From positions 2,232,001-2,296,000 of the forward strand of contig NZ_OZ253573.1 in NCBI RefSeq assembly GCF_965262965.1: DNA of 64,000 nt, in the 5' to 3' direction. The notes beneath the pieces are model-generated. The model was not told the origin of the DNA. It worked only from the letters and a program-made list of their open reading frames with translations, and did not search any database. The position numbers were made by a program, and so were the translations under genes. This DNA comes from Poriferisodalis sp965262965. GTDB lineage: Bacteria > Actinomycetota > Acidimicrobiia > Acidimicrobiales > Poriferisodalaceae. Positions 45,965 through 55,359 of the stretch are shown here, one piece after another (position 1 is the first letter of the stretch; each line of letters starts with the position of its first letter).

Positions 45965-47281
45965 GTGGTTCTCGTCGACTCTGCGGTGAGTCTGGCGGCC
46001 ATCGACACGACAGCCGGCGACGGCGAGCGTCCGCCCCTCACCCTCTTCGAGTGGGAGACCAAGCACCTTCCGCTCAGCGAGGCACTCGCTCGACGTTTGG
46101 GACAGACCAAGTGGGTGTCGGTCCAGCCGGACGTCGAGCCCGGTTGGTGGCGAATGTCTGCTCAGCAATGGGTGGGCGCGTTCACTGTCGACGATCTGCG
46201 AGTCATCGTGCGGCCGAAAATCAAGCCCGAGAACTTGTTCGTGCTGCTCGAGGTCGGTCTGCCTCCCGAAGCGTGGCGCCAGGAAGCGGCCGACTACGCC
46301 AGCACCAACGAACTCCTGCCAGCGCTGGTTTCCTTCTTCGCTCGGACCGCGGAAACGACGCTGGCTCGTGGCTTGTTTCACCACTACCGCCGTCAAGAAG
46401 ACGATCTGCTTGCACTGCGTGGTCGCATCGACTTCGTTCGGCAGTTTCGGCGAGGCGGTGTTCTAGTGCCGATGGCCTGCTCGTGGGATGAATTCACGGC
46501 CGATGTAGACGAGAACCGCTGCTTGCGGACCGCAGCACGGCAAGCGCTACGCGTTCCTGGTGTTCCCAATGAAGATCGGCGACGGCTTCGTCGGGTGCTG
46601 GCTGCCTTGGACGGTGTGGATGAACCGGCGGCCCCGACGGCGCTGGAACGTCTTGGCCGAGTGCAGTTCACCCGACTGAACGAGCACTATCGGCCCGGGC
46701 TGAAGCTGGCCCGCCTCATCCTGGCCAACTTCACCCTCCAAGACCGTCACGGGGACACCGCAGCGTCGGCGTTCATGCTGGACATGAATCAACTCTTCGA
46801 GGACTTCGTGACGGCACGTCTGCAGCGGGAGCTGCGGGGACGGCTGGAGGTCGCTGCGCAGCGCAGTTTGTATCTCGACGTCGACCGTCAGGTGCGGATC
46901 CGGCCGGACCTCACGTTTCGTCGTTCGGGGCAGACAGTCGGCGTGGCGGACATCAAGTACAAGTTCGGTGCCGCGGAGTCCCGCTTCGACGACGATGAGA
47001 CGGCGGGACGGCACGGCGACTACTACCAACTGTTGGCCTACACAGCGGGTCTCGGTCTGAAAGAGGGCACCCTCATCTACTGCGCCGACGCCAACGAAGG
47101 CCAATCCGCTGGAACGGAATCGGTCGAGTATCTGGCCAGATCCACCATCACGGTCGAGAACTTGGGCACGAAGCTCCACGCCGTTGCCATCGACCTGTCC
47201 GGTAGCCCCAGCGATACCGATGCTCAGATGTCAGCCCTCGCCGACCACTTGACAGGCTCCGAGACTGCTTCAGCCGGATGA
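45965..47281 (+). CDS. mcrC: McrC-like nuclease subunit
   Basis: 438-residue endonuclease partner of McrB. The PD-(D/E)xK core is visible: IRPDLTFRRSG (Asp, about residue 314) and VGVADIKYKF (Asp-x-Lys, about 328), followed by YYQLLAYTAGL. N-terminal half contains RGRIDFVRQFRRG typical of McrC. GTG start at 45965 abuts the mcrB TAA with no gap. The 3' end overlaps the convergent PIN remnant by 12 bp. Confidence 0.85.
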   Translation: MVLVDSAVSLAAIDTTAGDGERPPLTLFEWETKHLPLSEALARRLGQTKWVSVQPDVEPGWWRMSAQQWVGAFTVDDLRVIVRPKIKPENLFVLLEVGLPPEAWRQEAADYASTNELLPALVSFFARTAETTLARGLFHHYRRQEDDLLALRGRIDFVRQFRRGGVLVPMACSWDEFTADVDENRCLRTAARQALRVPGVPNEDRRRLRRVLAALDGVDEPAAPTALERLGRVQFTRLNEHYRPGLKLARLILANFTLQDRHGDTAASAFMLDMNQLFEDFVTARLQRELRGRLEVAAQRSLYLDVDRQVRIRPDLTFRRSGQTVGVADIKYKFGAAESRFDDDETAGRHGDYYQLLAYTAGLGLKEGTLIYCADANEGQSAGTESVEYLARSTITVENLGTKLHAVAIDLSGSPSDTDAQMSALADHLTGSETASAG

Positions 47282-47578
47282 CGATGTGCCAGGCGAGTAG
47301 GTGGCGATGCCGAGAGCTTCGGCCGCTGCGATCTGGCGAGCGTTATAACTGACGAAGCCGCCGAGGTCATCGCCGATCTGCAGAGCGCACGCCAGGTAGA
47401 TCGCATCCAGGGTGCGCAGGTTGCGGCCGTGGATCCTGCCCGCCGCATCGAGCATCGATGCCGTGAGCTCGATCAGATGGGTATCAGCGAGCAGGCGCTC
47501 ACATTGATGTCGCACCTCTGGACCTTCGTCGGCAACCGCACGGCGAGCCTCGGTGCGCAGCAATGCACTGGACACCAA
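47270..47578 (-). pseudogene. PIN-domain (VapC-like) toxin, N-terminally truncated
   Basis: 102-residue open frame covering the C-terminal two thirds of a PIN domain: SSALLRTEARRAV, then LRTLDAIYLACALQIGDDLGGFVSYNARQIAAAEALGI. The first strand with the catalytic L-D-T-S aspartate is missing. Upstream the frame is still similar for a few codons (WAPSQRHLVSSALL), then similarity stops about 60 bp before the IS256-like terminal repeat. No antitoxin gene remains beside it. It is probably inactive and converges on mcrC. Confidence 0.65.
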
Positions 47579-47643
47579 ATGACGCTGCGACGGTGCCCAA
47601 GTCCCGCGACGGGGCCGCCGAGGCGATCCGGATGGAGAGTGTC

Positions 47644-48927
47644 AGATCCTCTGTGTAAGGGGGTTGGTCTGAGAGTGTCGTGTCGGTGATGGATGCCGAG
47701 GCGACAGGAAGGACCGCAATGACTGAGAATTATCGAGAGAGGCTGCCGGCGAGGCCGGCCGCAGATATGACGCCGCTGGTGCCTGACGAGGCGCTGGACG
47801 CGGTGATGGAACGCGTTCACGCCGAGGGCGCCGAACTGCTCGGCGCCGACGGGCTGCTGAGCCAGCTGACCAAGGCGGTGCTCGAGCGGGCCCTGGCGGA
47901 GGAGCTGACCGGTCATCTGGGCTATGAGAAGGACGATCGGGCGGGGTCGGGGTCGGGCAACTCGCGCAACGGCGCCACGCCCAAGCGGGTGCATACCGAC
48001 GGCGGCACTGTGGACGTGGACGCTCCCCGGGACCGCGTCGGCAGCTTCGAGCCTCGGATCGTGCCCAAGGGCACGACACGCCTTGACGGGTTCGACGACA
48101 AGATCATCGCCCTGTACGCCAGAGGGATGACCGTGCGCGACGTGGCTGCCCATCTGGCCGAGATCTACGGCGTGGAGGTGTCCGGTGACCTGATCAGCCG
48201 TGTCACCGACGGGGTGCTCGACGAGCTCGAGGCGTGGCGCAGCCGGCCCCTCGACGCTATGTGTCCGATCATCTTCATCGACGCGCCGAACATCAAGATC
48301 CCCGACGGCCGCGTCGCCAACCGGCCCGCCTGACTCGCCGTGGGCGTCGATCTCGACGGCCCCAAGCACGTTGGGGGGCATCCGGGATCGGCGACAGCGA
48401 CGGCGAGGGCGCCAAGTACTGGCTGGGGGTGCTCACCGAGCTTCGGAACCGAGGCATCGGCGACGTGGTGATCGTGTTCTGCGACGGGCTCAAAGGACTG
48501 CCCGACGCGATCGAGGCCACCTGGCCCCGCTGCCACCGTGCAGACCTGTGTCGTTCACCTGCTGCGGGCCTCCCACCGGTACGTCACCTGGAACGACCGC
48601 AAGGCCGTCGCCAAAGAGCTGCGCCCGTCTACGGGGCTGTCAACGCCCAAGCAGCCGAAGCGGCCCTCGGCGAGTTCGAGGCCGGCATCGGCCACAAATA
48701 CCCCGCCGTGGTCAGCCTGTGGCGCAACAGCTGGGAGCAGTTCACCCCGTTCCGGGACTACCCGCCCGAAGTGCGCCGGGTCATCTACACCACCAACAGA
48801 GGAGGACCACAAGGAACAGGAACCATCGGATGGAAACGCTGCTCGAACCAGCTCGCCGTCCGCTACCCAGGACGACTCCCGCTCAACTAAATTGACCACC
48901 CGACCAGCCCGCTTACACAGAACATCC
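47644..48927 (+). mobile_element. Decayed IS256-family insertion sequence
   Basis: About 1.28 kb bounded by imperfect terminal inverted repeats. The left end (GATCCTCTGTGTAAG then GGGGTTGGTC) matches the complement of the right end (GGATGTTCTGTGTAAG then CGGGCTGGTC) at roughly 21 of 26 bases. GAGTGTC occurs immediately outside both ends (47637-47643 and 48928-48934), consistent with a target-site duplication. It is inserted in an IS21-type remnant. Confidence 0.75.
47719..48890 (+). pseudogene. IS256-family (Mutator-type) transposase, multiply disrupted
   Basis: The first 205 codons are intact (KAVLERALAEELTGHLGYEK, then IPKG-like and GMTVRDVAAHLAEIYGVEVS). A TGA at 48331 stands where tyrosine is expected in NRPAxLAVGVDLDG. 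A frameshift follows near 48375, then two more near 48530 and 48630, each traceable because the other frames carry VIVFCDGLKGLPDAIEATWP, TCVVHLLRASHRYV and VVSLWRNSWEQFTPF. After YTTNRG about 50 family residues are deleted before IGWKRCSNQLAVRYPG. It is therefore inactive. Confidence 0.8.
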
Positions 48928-49728
48928 GAGTGTCACTGTTGGGTTTGCCGATCGACGCGGGGACGCCTTGGGCTTGCGGCTCGGGCAACAACGTGGCCTG
49001 CAACTGGCGGAACGGGCGCCCGACCTTGCCCTTGCGCTTCGCGTCGCGCGCCTTGCACGAGGTGATCTTCGTTCCGTGATGCGCCGCGAAAGCGACCGTC
49101 GGCGGACCCAGCACGAACCGCTTGCCTTGGGAGGACCCCAGTGCCTCCATCCGATCCGTGCGGCACGCCGCGGGGATCCCGCCCACAGTGTCGAAGAACC
49201 GGATCATTCCCTCGAACGTGTGCTGGCGGTCCTCGCTCGTGGTGAACCACCAGACCCGCTGACGCGACCAGCACATGATCATCCCGAAACACCGCAGCCG
49301 GCCCTCCCAGCCCCAACGCCGAGCCCACACGTCGAGGTCGCAGAAATCGAACTGGGCTTCCTCGCCCGGATCGGTATGGATCGGGACCGACACCTGATCC
49401 GCAGCCCGGAACCGAGGCCCCCGGATGCGACGCAGCGCCCTCGTCACTGTCGAATAGCCCCCAGCGAAGCCCTCGGCCGTCAAACAGCGCCACACGCTGA
49501 CGCCCAACAGCCGCGGATGCGCAGCGATCGAGCTCCGGCACCTCTCAGCCCAGCGGGCGTTCATCACCTTGGACTCATCGGGCACCATCCGCTTCGCCGC
49601 CGGCGGCCCCGCGCGCAAATGCTTCGAGACCGTCGCCGGATGGAACCGGTCTCATCGGCGATCTCGCCGATCGTCCATCCCTGCTCTCGCAGGCTCTTGA
49701 TGTTCACGAACGTCTCCTGGTTCATCAT
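48928..49728 (-). pseudogene. IS21-type IstA transposase remnant
   Basis: It begins with an HTH start MNQETFVNIKSLREQGWTIGEIADETG (49728 downwards), is frameshifted near 49650, and continues as RAGPPAAKRMVPDESKV, GYSTVTRALRRI, then the rve-type core EEAQFDFCDLDVW and ACRTDRMEALG. The expected third catalytic residue in K-G-K-V-E-R-P is glycine (KGKVGRPFRQL). The 3' part is interrupted by the IS256-like insertion. No istB ATPase gene follows. Confidence 0.7.
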
Positions 49729-49848
49729 GGGAACCGGCTCCTCCAGCAACGTCGATGCTTGGTCGCTCGACACGCTGGAGGAGCCACCGCTCCCAACGGT
49801 GGATAGTGATGCCGGGCCAGAAGACCCCCGACACCACCGCGAAATTCA

Positions 49849-50483
49849 GTGAGCGCAGAACGCAACTACCGGCAAACGCTCACAGAAGTCCGGAATTTCC
49901 TCCAGCGAGAGCCACACGGCATCGCTTTCGACCTGGTGTCTTCGAATATCCAGCGGGGCCGCGATCGCGGCGTCGGCGATTACAACACGGTGCGCAGCGC
50001 CTACGGCGTGACAGAGGTGACGGGCTTTGCCGACATCTCATCCGACGCTGATGTCCAGCAGGCCCCGAGGACGCCTACGGAGACGCCGACGACTTGGACC
50101 TCTGGCCTGCTGCCCTGGCAGAAGACCACGTGTCGGGGGCGGCGATCGGCGAGACACTTCAGGCCATCATCTCCGACAAGTTCCGGCGCCTGCGCGACGG
50201 CGACCGTTTCTGGTTCGAGAACGACGCCTACTTCGTAGCGAACGCCGATCTCTTGGCGGAGGTGCGCAGCACCACCCTGGCGGACATCATCCGGCGGAAC
50301 ACCTCCGTTGGGGACGAGCGGAGTGACTATGCCTTCGTCGTCGCGGGCACCAGCGAGACTGAGAGCAGCACTGAAACCGAAGCCAACACCGAAACCGAAC
50401 CCAGCGAAGCGCCCGCAAGCAACGCCGCAGCAGGGCCTGCCCCTGCGGCCGTCAAGTATGTTCCGCCGCTCTGCTTCTACTAG
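49849..50483 (+). pseudogene. Animal-type haem peroxidase, C-terminal remnant
   Basis: Two frames together give the C-terminal part of an animal-type haem peroxidase. 49849-~50070 encodes SSNIQRGRDRGVGDYNTVRSAYGVTEVTGFADISSD; the I-Q-R-G-R-D-x-G motif is a hallmark. A shift near 50070 is followed by AYGDADDLDLWPAALAEDHV, ETLQAIISDKFRRLRDGDRFWFEND and TLADIIRRNTSVG. The domain containing the proximal haem histidine and the signal region is missing, probably lost when the IS21-type element arrived on its left. The tail is Glu/Thr-rich. Confidence 0.75.
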
Positions 50484-50558
50484 GAGACCGCCGACCGAGT
50501 CCCCATGATTTGACCGCTCCGCTGACGCTCGTTCGCTCGTAGCTGCGAGGCTGTCCCG

Positions 50559-51233
50559 ATGACGGCGCTGCGGCAGACGACGGCCAGCCGGTTGACCTCG
50601 GAGTTCGTGGGCACTGGCTTCCTGCTGCTGGGCGTGGTCGGCTCGGGGATCATGGCCGAGCGGCTGAGCCCGAACGATGTCGGACTGCAGCTGCTGGAGA
50701 ACTCGATCGCCACGGCGGGTGCGTTGGCGTGCCTGATCCTGCTGTTCGGGTCGACGTCGGGGGCGCATTTCAACCCCGCCGTGACGCTGTGGGCACGGCT
50801 CGCGGGCGATCTGGACAACCGGATGGCCGGGTTGTACGTGGTGGTGCAGACCGCAGGCGGGATCCTGGGCGTCATCGCGGCCAACGTGATCTTCGAGCTC
50901 GACGCGGTGTTCTGGTCGACGAACGACCGGATAAGTCCCGCAGCGTTCGGTTCGGAGATCATCGCCACGTTCGGCCTGGTGATCGTCATCATCGGCGTGG
51001 TGCGTTCGGGCAAGGAACAGTTCGTCGCCTTTGCCGTCGCGGCCTACATCGGCAGTGCCTACTTCTTCACCTCATCGACGAGCTTCGCCAACCCGGCCGT
51101 GACCGTGGGGCGCATGTTCTCCGACACGTTCGCCGGCATCGCCCCCGCCAGTGCTCCGTTGTTCATCGTGGCGCAGTTCATCGGGGCGCTGTGCGCCATC
51201 GGCGTGGCGCGGGTGACGCACCCGGCGCGCTAG
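50559..51233 (+). CDS. MIP-family aquaporin-like channel
   Basis: 224 residues, six helices. The two pore half-helices carry NPA motifs: HFNPAVTLWARLAGD (about residue 69) and FANPAVTVGRMFSD (about residue 177). The arginine after the second NPA is replaced in spacing by VGRM, typical for actinobacterial MIP proteins that move water or small neutral solutes such as metalloid acids. ATG at 50559. No linked ars genes are seen. Confidence 0.85.
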   Translation: MTALRQTTASRLTSEFVGTGFLLLGVVGSGIMAERLSPNDVGLQLLENSIATAGALACLILLFGSTSGAHFNPAVTLWARLAGDLDNRMAGLYVVVQTAGGILGVIAANVIFELDAVFWSTNDRISPAAFGSEIIATFGLVIVIIGVVRSGKEQFVAFAVAAYIGSAYFFTSSTSFANPAVTVGRMFSDTFAGIAPASAPLFIVAQFIGALCAIGVARVTHPAR

Positions 51234-51349
51234 CAGCCATCCGCTGTGGGATCGGGGGCGCTGCGAGGTTCAAGCCAGCCGCCATTGCAGGGCGTCGGCG
51301 AATTGCGGCCCGGCAGTGATTCGACCCGCATGGCCGCCCGCGCCGGCCG

Positions 51350-52330
51350 CTACTGCAGCGTCTCGGCGAACTCGCGTGCGAGGTAGGTGAGGATGATGTC
51401 GGCACCGGCTCGCTTGATGGCGGTGAGGTGCTCGACCGCAGTGGCGTCGCCGTCAATCCAACCGTTGGCCGCAGCGGCCTTGAGCATCGCGTACTCGCCC
51501 GACACGTGATACGCCGCCAGCGGAAGGTCGAAACGGGCCCGGGCGGCGGCGATTACGTCGAGGTATGCCAGCGCCGGCTTCACCATGATGATGTCGGCGC
51601 CCTCGGCAATGTCCAGCTCGATCTCGGCCATCGCCTCGCGGGCGTTGGAGGAGTCCTGCTGGTAGCCCTTGCGGTTCCCGCCGCCGCTGATGGTCACATC
51701 GACGGCCTCGCGGAACGGCCCGTACTCAGCCGAGGCGTACTTCGCCGAGTAGGCCATGATCGGCAGGCTCTCGTGACCGTTGCGGTCAAGGGCTTGGCGG
51801 ATCGCCCCCACCTGCCCGTCCATCATCCCCGAGGGTCCCACCATGTCAGCGCCCGCTTCGGCTTGGGCCAGCGCCACACGCTGGTACAGCTCGAGCGTGG
51901 CGTCGTTGTCAACCTCGCCGTCGTCGGTCAGCACGCCGCAATGGCCGTGGTCGGTGTACTCGTCGAGACACAGGTCGGCGATAACCGCCAGTTCCGAGCC
52001 GTGGTCGTCTCGCAGGTTGGACAGGGCCACCTGCACGACACCGTCGGGGTTCCAGGCTTGCGAACCCACAGCGTCCTTGCGGACGGGCAGCCCGAACAGG
52101 ATCACACCGCTGATGCCGAGCCCGGCCAGCTCGTTGACTTCCTTGCGCAGCGACTCCTGGGTGTGCTGCACGACGCCGGGCAGCGAGAGGATGGGCTGCG
52201 GCTCGGTGGCGTCCTCACGAACGAATAGCGGAGCGATGAGATCGGTGGGGTTGACGGTGGTCTCGGCGACCAGCCGGCGCAGTGCTGGGGTGCGGCGCAG
52301 GCGGCGCATGCGGCGAGCCGGAAAGGTCAC
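51350..52330 (-). CDS. hemB: Delta-aminolevulinic acid dehydratase (porphobilinogen synthase)
   Basis: Condenses two 5-aminolevulinate molecules to porphobilinogen; 326 residues. The Schiff-base lysines are in MAYSAKYAS and IIMVKPALAYLD. The metal-site region LCLDEYTDHGHCGVL retains two cysteines and an aspartate, a mixed type between the three-Cys zinc enzymes and the all-Asp magnesium enzymes. The family signature ADMVGPSGMMDGQVGAIRQAL is present. GTG start at 52330 (MTFPARRMRRLRRTPALRR). Divergent from the SCP2-like gene with only ~40 bp between starts. Confidence 0.95.
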   Translation of the reverse strand: MTFPARRMRRLRRTPALRRLVAETTVNPTDLIAPLFVREDATEPQPILSLPGVVQHTQESLRKEVNELAGLGISGVILFGLPVRKDAVGSQAWNPDGVVQVALSNLRDDHGSELAVIADLCLDEYTDHGHCGVLTDDGEVDNDATLELYQRVALAQAEAGADMVGPSGMMDGQVGAIRQALDRNGHESLPIMAYSAKYASAEYGPFREAVDVTISGGGNRKGYQQDSSNAREAMAEIELDIAEGADIIMVKPALAYLDVIAAARARFDLPLAAYHVSGEYAMLKAAAANGWIDGDATAVEHLTAIKRAGADIILTYLAREFAETLQ

Positions 52331-52372
52331 CTGGTCATGCTATTGGCCGATGATCGGCCTAGGTTCGGGACC

Positions 52373-52861
52373 GTGGAGATTGGGTCCGAGAGCTGGTGTG
52401 CAGCGATGTCGGTGGTGCTCGCGGACGTGGAGCTGCCGCAGGTTCAGGCCACGGTGGAGCAGCGGATCGGCGACGGCAATGGCGGACCGGTTGTTGCCTA
52501 CCGGCTGGTGATCGACGGTGGCCGGGCGCATCTGGAGCCCGCGCCCGATGGTCTTGACGGCGGCCACGGCGACGGCGACGGCGACGCAGGTGATGACGCC
52601 GGCGTTGTGGTGATGAGCCAGTCACGAGCCACTGCTGAGGCCGTGCGGCGAAGTGAGCTGGGAGCGCTGGCTGCGCTGCAGGCCGGGTTGATCAAGGTGA
52701 GCGGCGATATCCGGGTGCTGATCGCAGCCGCTGAGGCGTTGGCAATGGTGGACGCGGCTTTGGGGCAAGCGTTGGGTGGCGGCGACGGGAATGGCGCTGC
52801 CGACGGACGCACCGGGGACGACGGCAGCCCGGCCGATGACGCCGGCGGCGACGGGGACTGA
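52373..52861 (+). CDS. SCP2 sterol-carrier-like protein
   Basis: About 163 residues. The C-terminal half resembles an SCP2 lipid-binding domain: VVVMSQSRATAEAVRRSELGALAALQAGLIKVSGDIRVLI follows the family pattern T-x-D-x-x-T-A-x-x-I-x-x-G-x-L-x-x-x-x-A-x-x-x-G-x-x-x-V-x-G-D. Two Gly/Asp-rich low-complexity stretches flank it. Start uncertain between ATG 52337 and GTG 52373; the latter leaves room for the divergent hemB promoter. It ends 6 bp before the glycosylase gene. Confidence 0.65.
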   Translation: MEIGSESWCAAMSVVLADVELPQVQATVEQRIGDGNGGPVVAYRLVIDGGRAHLEPAPDGLDGGHGDGDGDAGDDAGVVVMSQSRATAEAVRRSELGALAALQAGLIKVSGDIRVLIAAAEALAMVDAALGQALGGGDGNGAADGRTGDDGSPADDAGGDGD

Positions 52862-52867
52862 ACCACC

Positions 52868-53764
52868 GTGCCGGAGATCCCTGAAATCCGAGCGCACGCA
52901 GAACGACTGGAAGCGCAGGCCGCCGGCGAGGTGCTTAAACGCGTCGAGCCATTGTCGTTCACCGCGTTCAACACGGCCAGCCCGCAGCCCAGCGCTGCGC
53001 TCGGACGGCCGCTGTGCAGCGTCGGCCAGCGGGCCAAGTTCCTGTTGCTGCGGTTCGCTCCCCCGGCGCAGGCTCCGGCCGGCGGGGGTGCCGACGGGGT
53101 CGGGAGCGATGGCCTGACGTTTGTGGTGCATCTCATGCAGGGCGGCCGTCTGCGGGTGCTGGAACCGGGTGCGAAGCGGCCGCGCCGGCCCCGCGACGGC
53201 TTGGCACGGTTCGAGTTCGACAGCGGCTTGGGGCTGATGCTCACCGAGCCCGGCACGCAGAAGCGGGCCGGCGTGTGGGTGCTCGAAGGGGATACCGCCG
53301 ACACCGAGCCGATCACCGGTCTGGGGCCCGAGGCCACCGAGGTGGACCCAGCGAGCATGGCCGAACTCATGGCGGCTCATTCGGGGCGCCTGCACAACTT
53401 CCTTCGGGATCAGCGGGTGATCTCGGGGCTGGGTCGGCGGCTGGCGAACGAGATCTGCCATCGGGCGAAGCTGTCGCCGTTCGCTTCGGTCGGACGGCTC
53501 GACGCCGACGCCGTGGGGCGGGTGGTGGCCGCTATCGAAGCGGTTGGCGACGAGTCGCTGGCCTTCGAACGAGGGCGCCCGGAGATGAGCCGTTCGGCCG
53601 AGCGGCCCTCGGCAGTGCACGGCCGCACGGGAGAACCGTGCGTGGCCTGCGATGAGGTGGTGCGGGTCGTCGACTACCGCGATTACTCGGTCAACTACTG
53701 CGCCGGATGCCAGACCGGCGGGCGGGTGCTGGCCGACAACACGACCAGCAAGTTCCTGCGTTAG
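52868..53764 (+). CDS. Fpg/Nei-family DNA glycosylase
   Basis: 298-residue base-excision repair enzyme. After the initiator, Pro-Glu (MPEIPEIRAHAERL) supplies the catalytic N-terminal proline and glutamate. The helix-two-turn-helix contains LHNFLRDQRVISGLGRRLANEICHRAKLSP, and the C-terminal zinc finger CVACDEVV...YCAGCQTGG is intact (C-x2-C-x16-C-x2-C). Whether it prefers oxidised purines (Fpg) or pyrimidines (Nei) is not clear by eye. GTG start at 52868, 6 bp after the SCP2-like gene. Confidence 0.88.
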   Translation: MPEIPEIRAHAERLEAQAAGEVLKRVEPLSFTAFNTASPQPSAALGRPLCSVGQRAKFLLLRFAPPAQAPAGGGADGVGSDGLTFVVHLMQGGRLRVLEPGAKRPRRPRDGLARFEFDSGLGLMLTEPGTQKRAGVWVLEGDTADTEPITGLGPEATEVDPASMAELMAAHSGRLHNFLRDQRVISGLGRRLANEICHRAKLSPFASVGRLDADAVGRVVAAIEAVGDESLAFERGRPEMSRSAERPSAVHGRTGEPCVACDEVVRVVDYRDYSVNYCAGCQTGGRVLADNTTSKFLR

Positions 53765-53819
53765 CGGCCGACCACTCGGCCCCGGTGCTTGTCACAGGCG
53801 CCGGTTACGCTCCTGCGTC

Positions 53820-54518
53820 ATGAGCGAAACAGACGAATCAAAGCTCGGCCTTGCGGCCGACGGAGTGAAACTTGGACTGTCGGCCGACGAGGTGCTGAAG
53901 AGCACCCGGGCGGTGCGCAAGCGACTCGACTTCGACCGCCCCGTGCCCGAATCGGTGCTGCGGGAATGCATCGAGGTCGCCGTGCAGGCGCCGACAGGCT
54001 CGAACATGCAGGGATGGCACTTCGTATTCGTCACCGAGCGAGACAAGATCGAGGAGATCTCGGCGCTGTACAAGAAGGGCTTCGACTCCTACCGCAACAG
54101 CCCCATGTATGCGGGCCGGGCGGCGTCGGGCCTCGGGGCCGAGCGCGACGCACAGCAGGCTCGGGTGACCTCGTCGGCTGAGTACCTGTCGGAGAACATG
54201 GGTCGCAGCCCGGTGCTGTTCATCCCGTGCATCGCCGGCCGCACCGACGATCCGCGGATGATGGTGGGCCAAGCGGGCTCGATCATCCCGGCGGCATGGA
54301 GCTTCATGCTGGCCGCCCGCGAGCGGGGGCTCGGCACCTGCTGGACCACGCTGCACCTCGGCTATGAACGCGAGGCGGCAGAGATCTTGGGCATTCCTTA
54401 CAACAAGGTGCGGCAGTACGCGCTCAGCCCGGTGGCGTACACCCAGGGCACCGAATTCAAGCTGGCCACCCGGACCGATCTTGACTCGGTGATGAGCTGG
54501 AACTCCTGGAGTCACTGA
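53820..54518 (+). CDS. Nitroreductase-family protein
   Basis: 232-residue FMN-binding nitroreductase fold: TRAVRKRLDFDRPVPESVLRECIEVAVQAPTGSNMQGWHFVFV is the usual N-terminal FMN-site pattern (R-x-x-R, then A-P-x-x-x-N-x-Q-x-W). ARERGLGTCWTTLHL matches the C-terminal flavin-contact region. ATG at 53820. Closely followed (1 bp) by an SDR gene, suggesting a redox operon with the two SDRs. Confidence 0.86.
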   Translation: MSETDESKLGLAADGVKLGLSADEVLKSTRAVRKRLDFDRPVPESVLRECIEVAVQAPTGSNMQGWHFVFVTERDKIEEISALYKKGFDSYRNSPMYAGRAASGLGAERDAQQARVTSSAEYLSENMGRSPVLFIPCIAGRTDDPRMMVGQAGSIIPAAWSFMLAARERGLGTCWTTLHLGYEREAAEILGIPYNKVRQYALSPVAYTQGTEFKLATRTDLDSVMSWNSWSH

Positions 54519-54519
54519 G

Positions 54520-55302
54520 ATGGCGCCGAAGTCGCCGTCAGAGCTGTTCGACCTGTCGGGCCGGGTGGCGGTGGTCACCGGCGGTTCCCGCGGGTTGGGC
54601 CGCGAGATGGTGCTGGCGTTCGCCCGGGCCGGCGCCGATGTGGTGATCGCGTCGCGCAAGCTCGACAACTGCGAGGCCCTCGCCGACGAGGTGCGCTCGA
54701 CCACCGGGCAGCGGGCGTTGGCAGTGGAATGCCATGTCGGCTACTGGGAGCAGAACAATGCCTTGTGCGAGCGCGTCTACGACGAGTTCGGCCACTGCGA
54801 GGTGCTGGTCAACAACGCCGGCCTGTCGCCGCTGTACCCGTCGCTGTACGAGGTGTCCGAATCGCTGTTCAACAAGGTGATCGACGTCAACCTGAAGGGG
54901 CCGTTCCGGGCCTCGGCGGTGTTCGGCAAGCGCATGTACGAAGCGGGCGGCGGCTCGATCATCAACGTCAGTTCGGTGGCTGCGGTGGCCCCCACACCGA
55001 TCGAGACGGCCTATGGGGCGGCCAAGGCGGGGATCCATGCGATCACGCAGTCTTTCGCTCGCGAATACGCGCCGCGCGTGCGGGTGAACTGCATCATGCC
55101 GGGCCCGTTCCTGACCGACATCTCGAAAGCCTGGGACATGGAGGCCTTCAACGAGCGGGCCGAGAGCGAAATCGCGTTACGGCGCGGTGGCGAGGCCGAC
55201 GAGGTGGTGGGCGCTGCGCTCTACTTCGCATCCGAGGCGTCGAGCTACACGACCGGCTCGGTGCTCAAGGTCGACGGCGGCACGGCCTGGGCGACCAGCT
55301 GA
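54520..55302 (+). CDS. Short-chain dehydrogenase/reductase (SDR)
   Basis: 260-residue classical SDR: cofactor motif VTGGSRGLGREM, the NAG motif LVNNAGLSPLYP, catalytic serine INVSSVAAV and YGAAKAG (Tyr-x3-Lys). C-terminal FLTDISKAW and YTTGSVLKVDGG complete the fold. Begins 1 bp after the nitroreductase stop. Substrate unknown. Confidence 0.9.
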   Translation: MAPKSPSELFDLSGRVAVVTGGSRGLGREMVLAFARAGADVVIASRKLDNCEALADEVRSTTGQRALAVECHVGYWEQNNALCERVYDEFGHCEVLVNNAGLSPLYPSLYEVSESLFNKVIDVNLKGPFRASAVFGKRMYEAGGGSIINVSSVAAVAPTPIETAYGAAKAGIHAITQSFAREYAPRVRVNCIMPGPFLTDISKAWDMEAFNERAESEIALRRGGEADEVVGAALYFASEASSYTTGSVLKVDGGTAWATS

Positions 55303-55359
55303 CCTGAACCGCGAACCGCACTCAGCCGCAACCAACCGCAATCAACAGGGAGACACGAA

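Noticed and set aside
41881..50483. Whole region as an intact prophage
   Set aside because: A RusA-like gene is present, but there are no capsid, terminase, portal or integrase genes.
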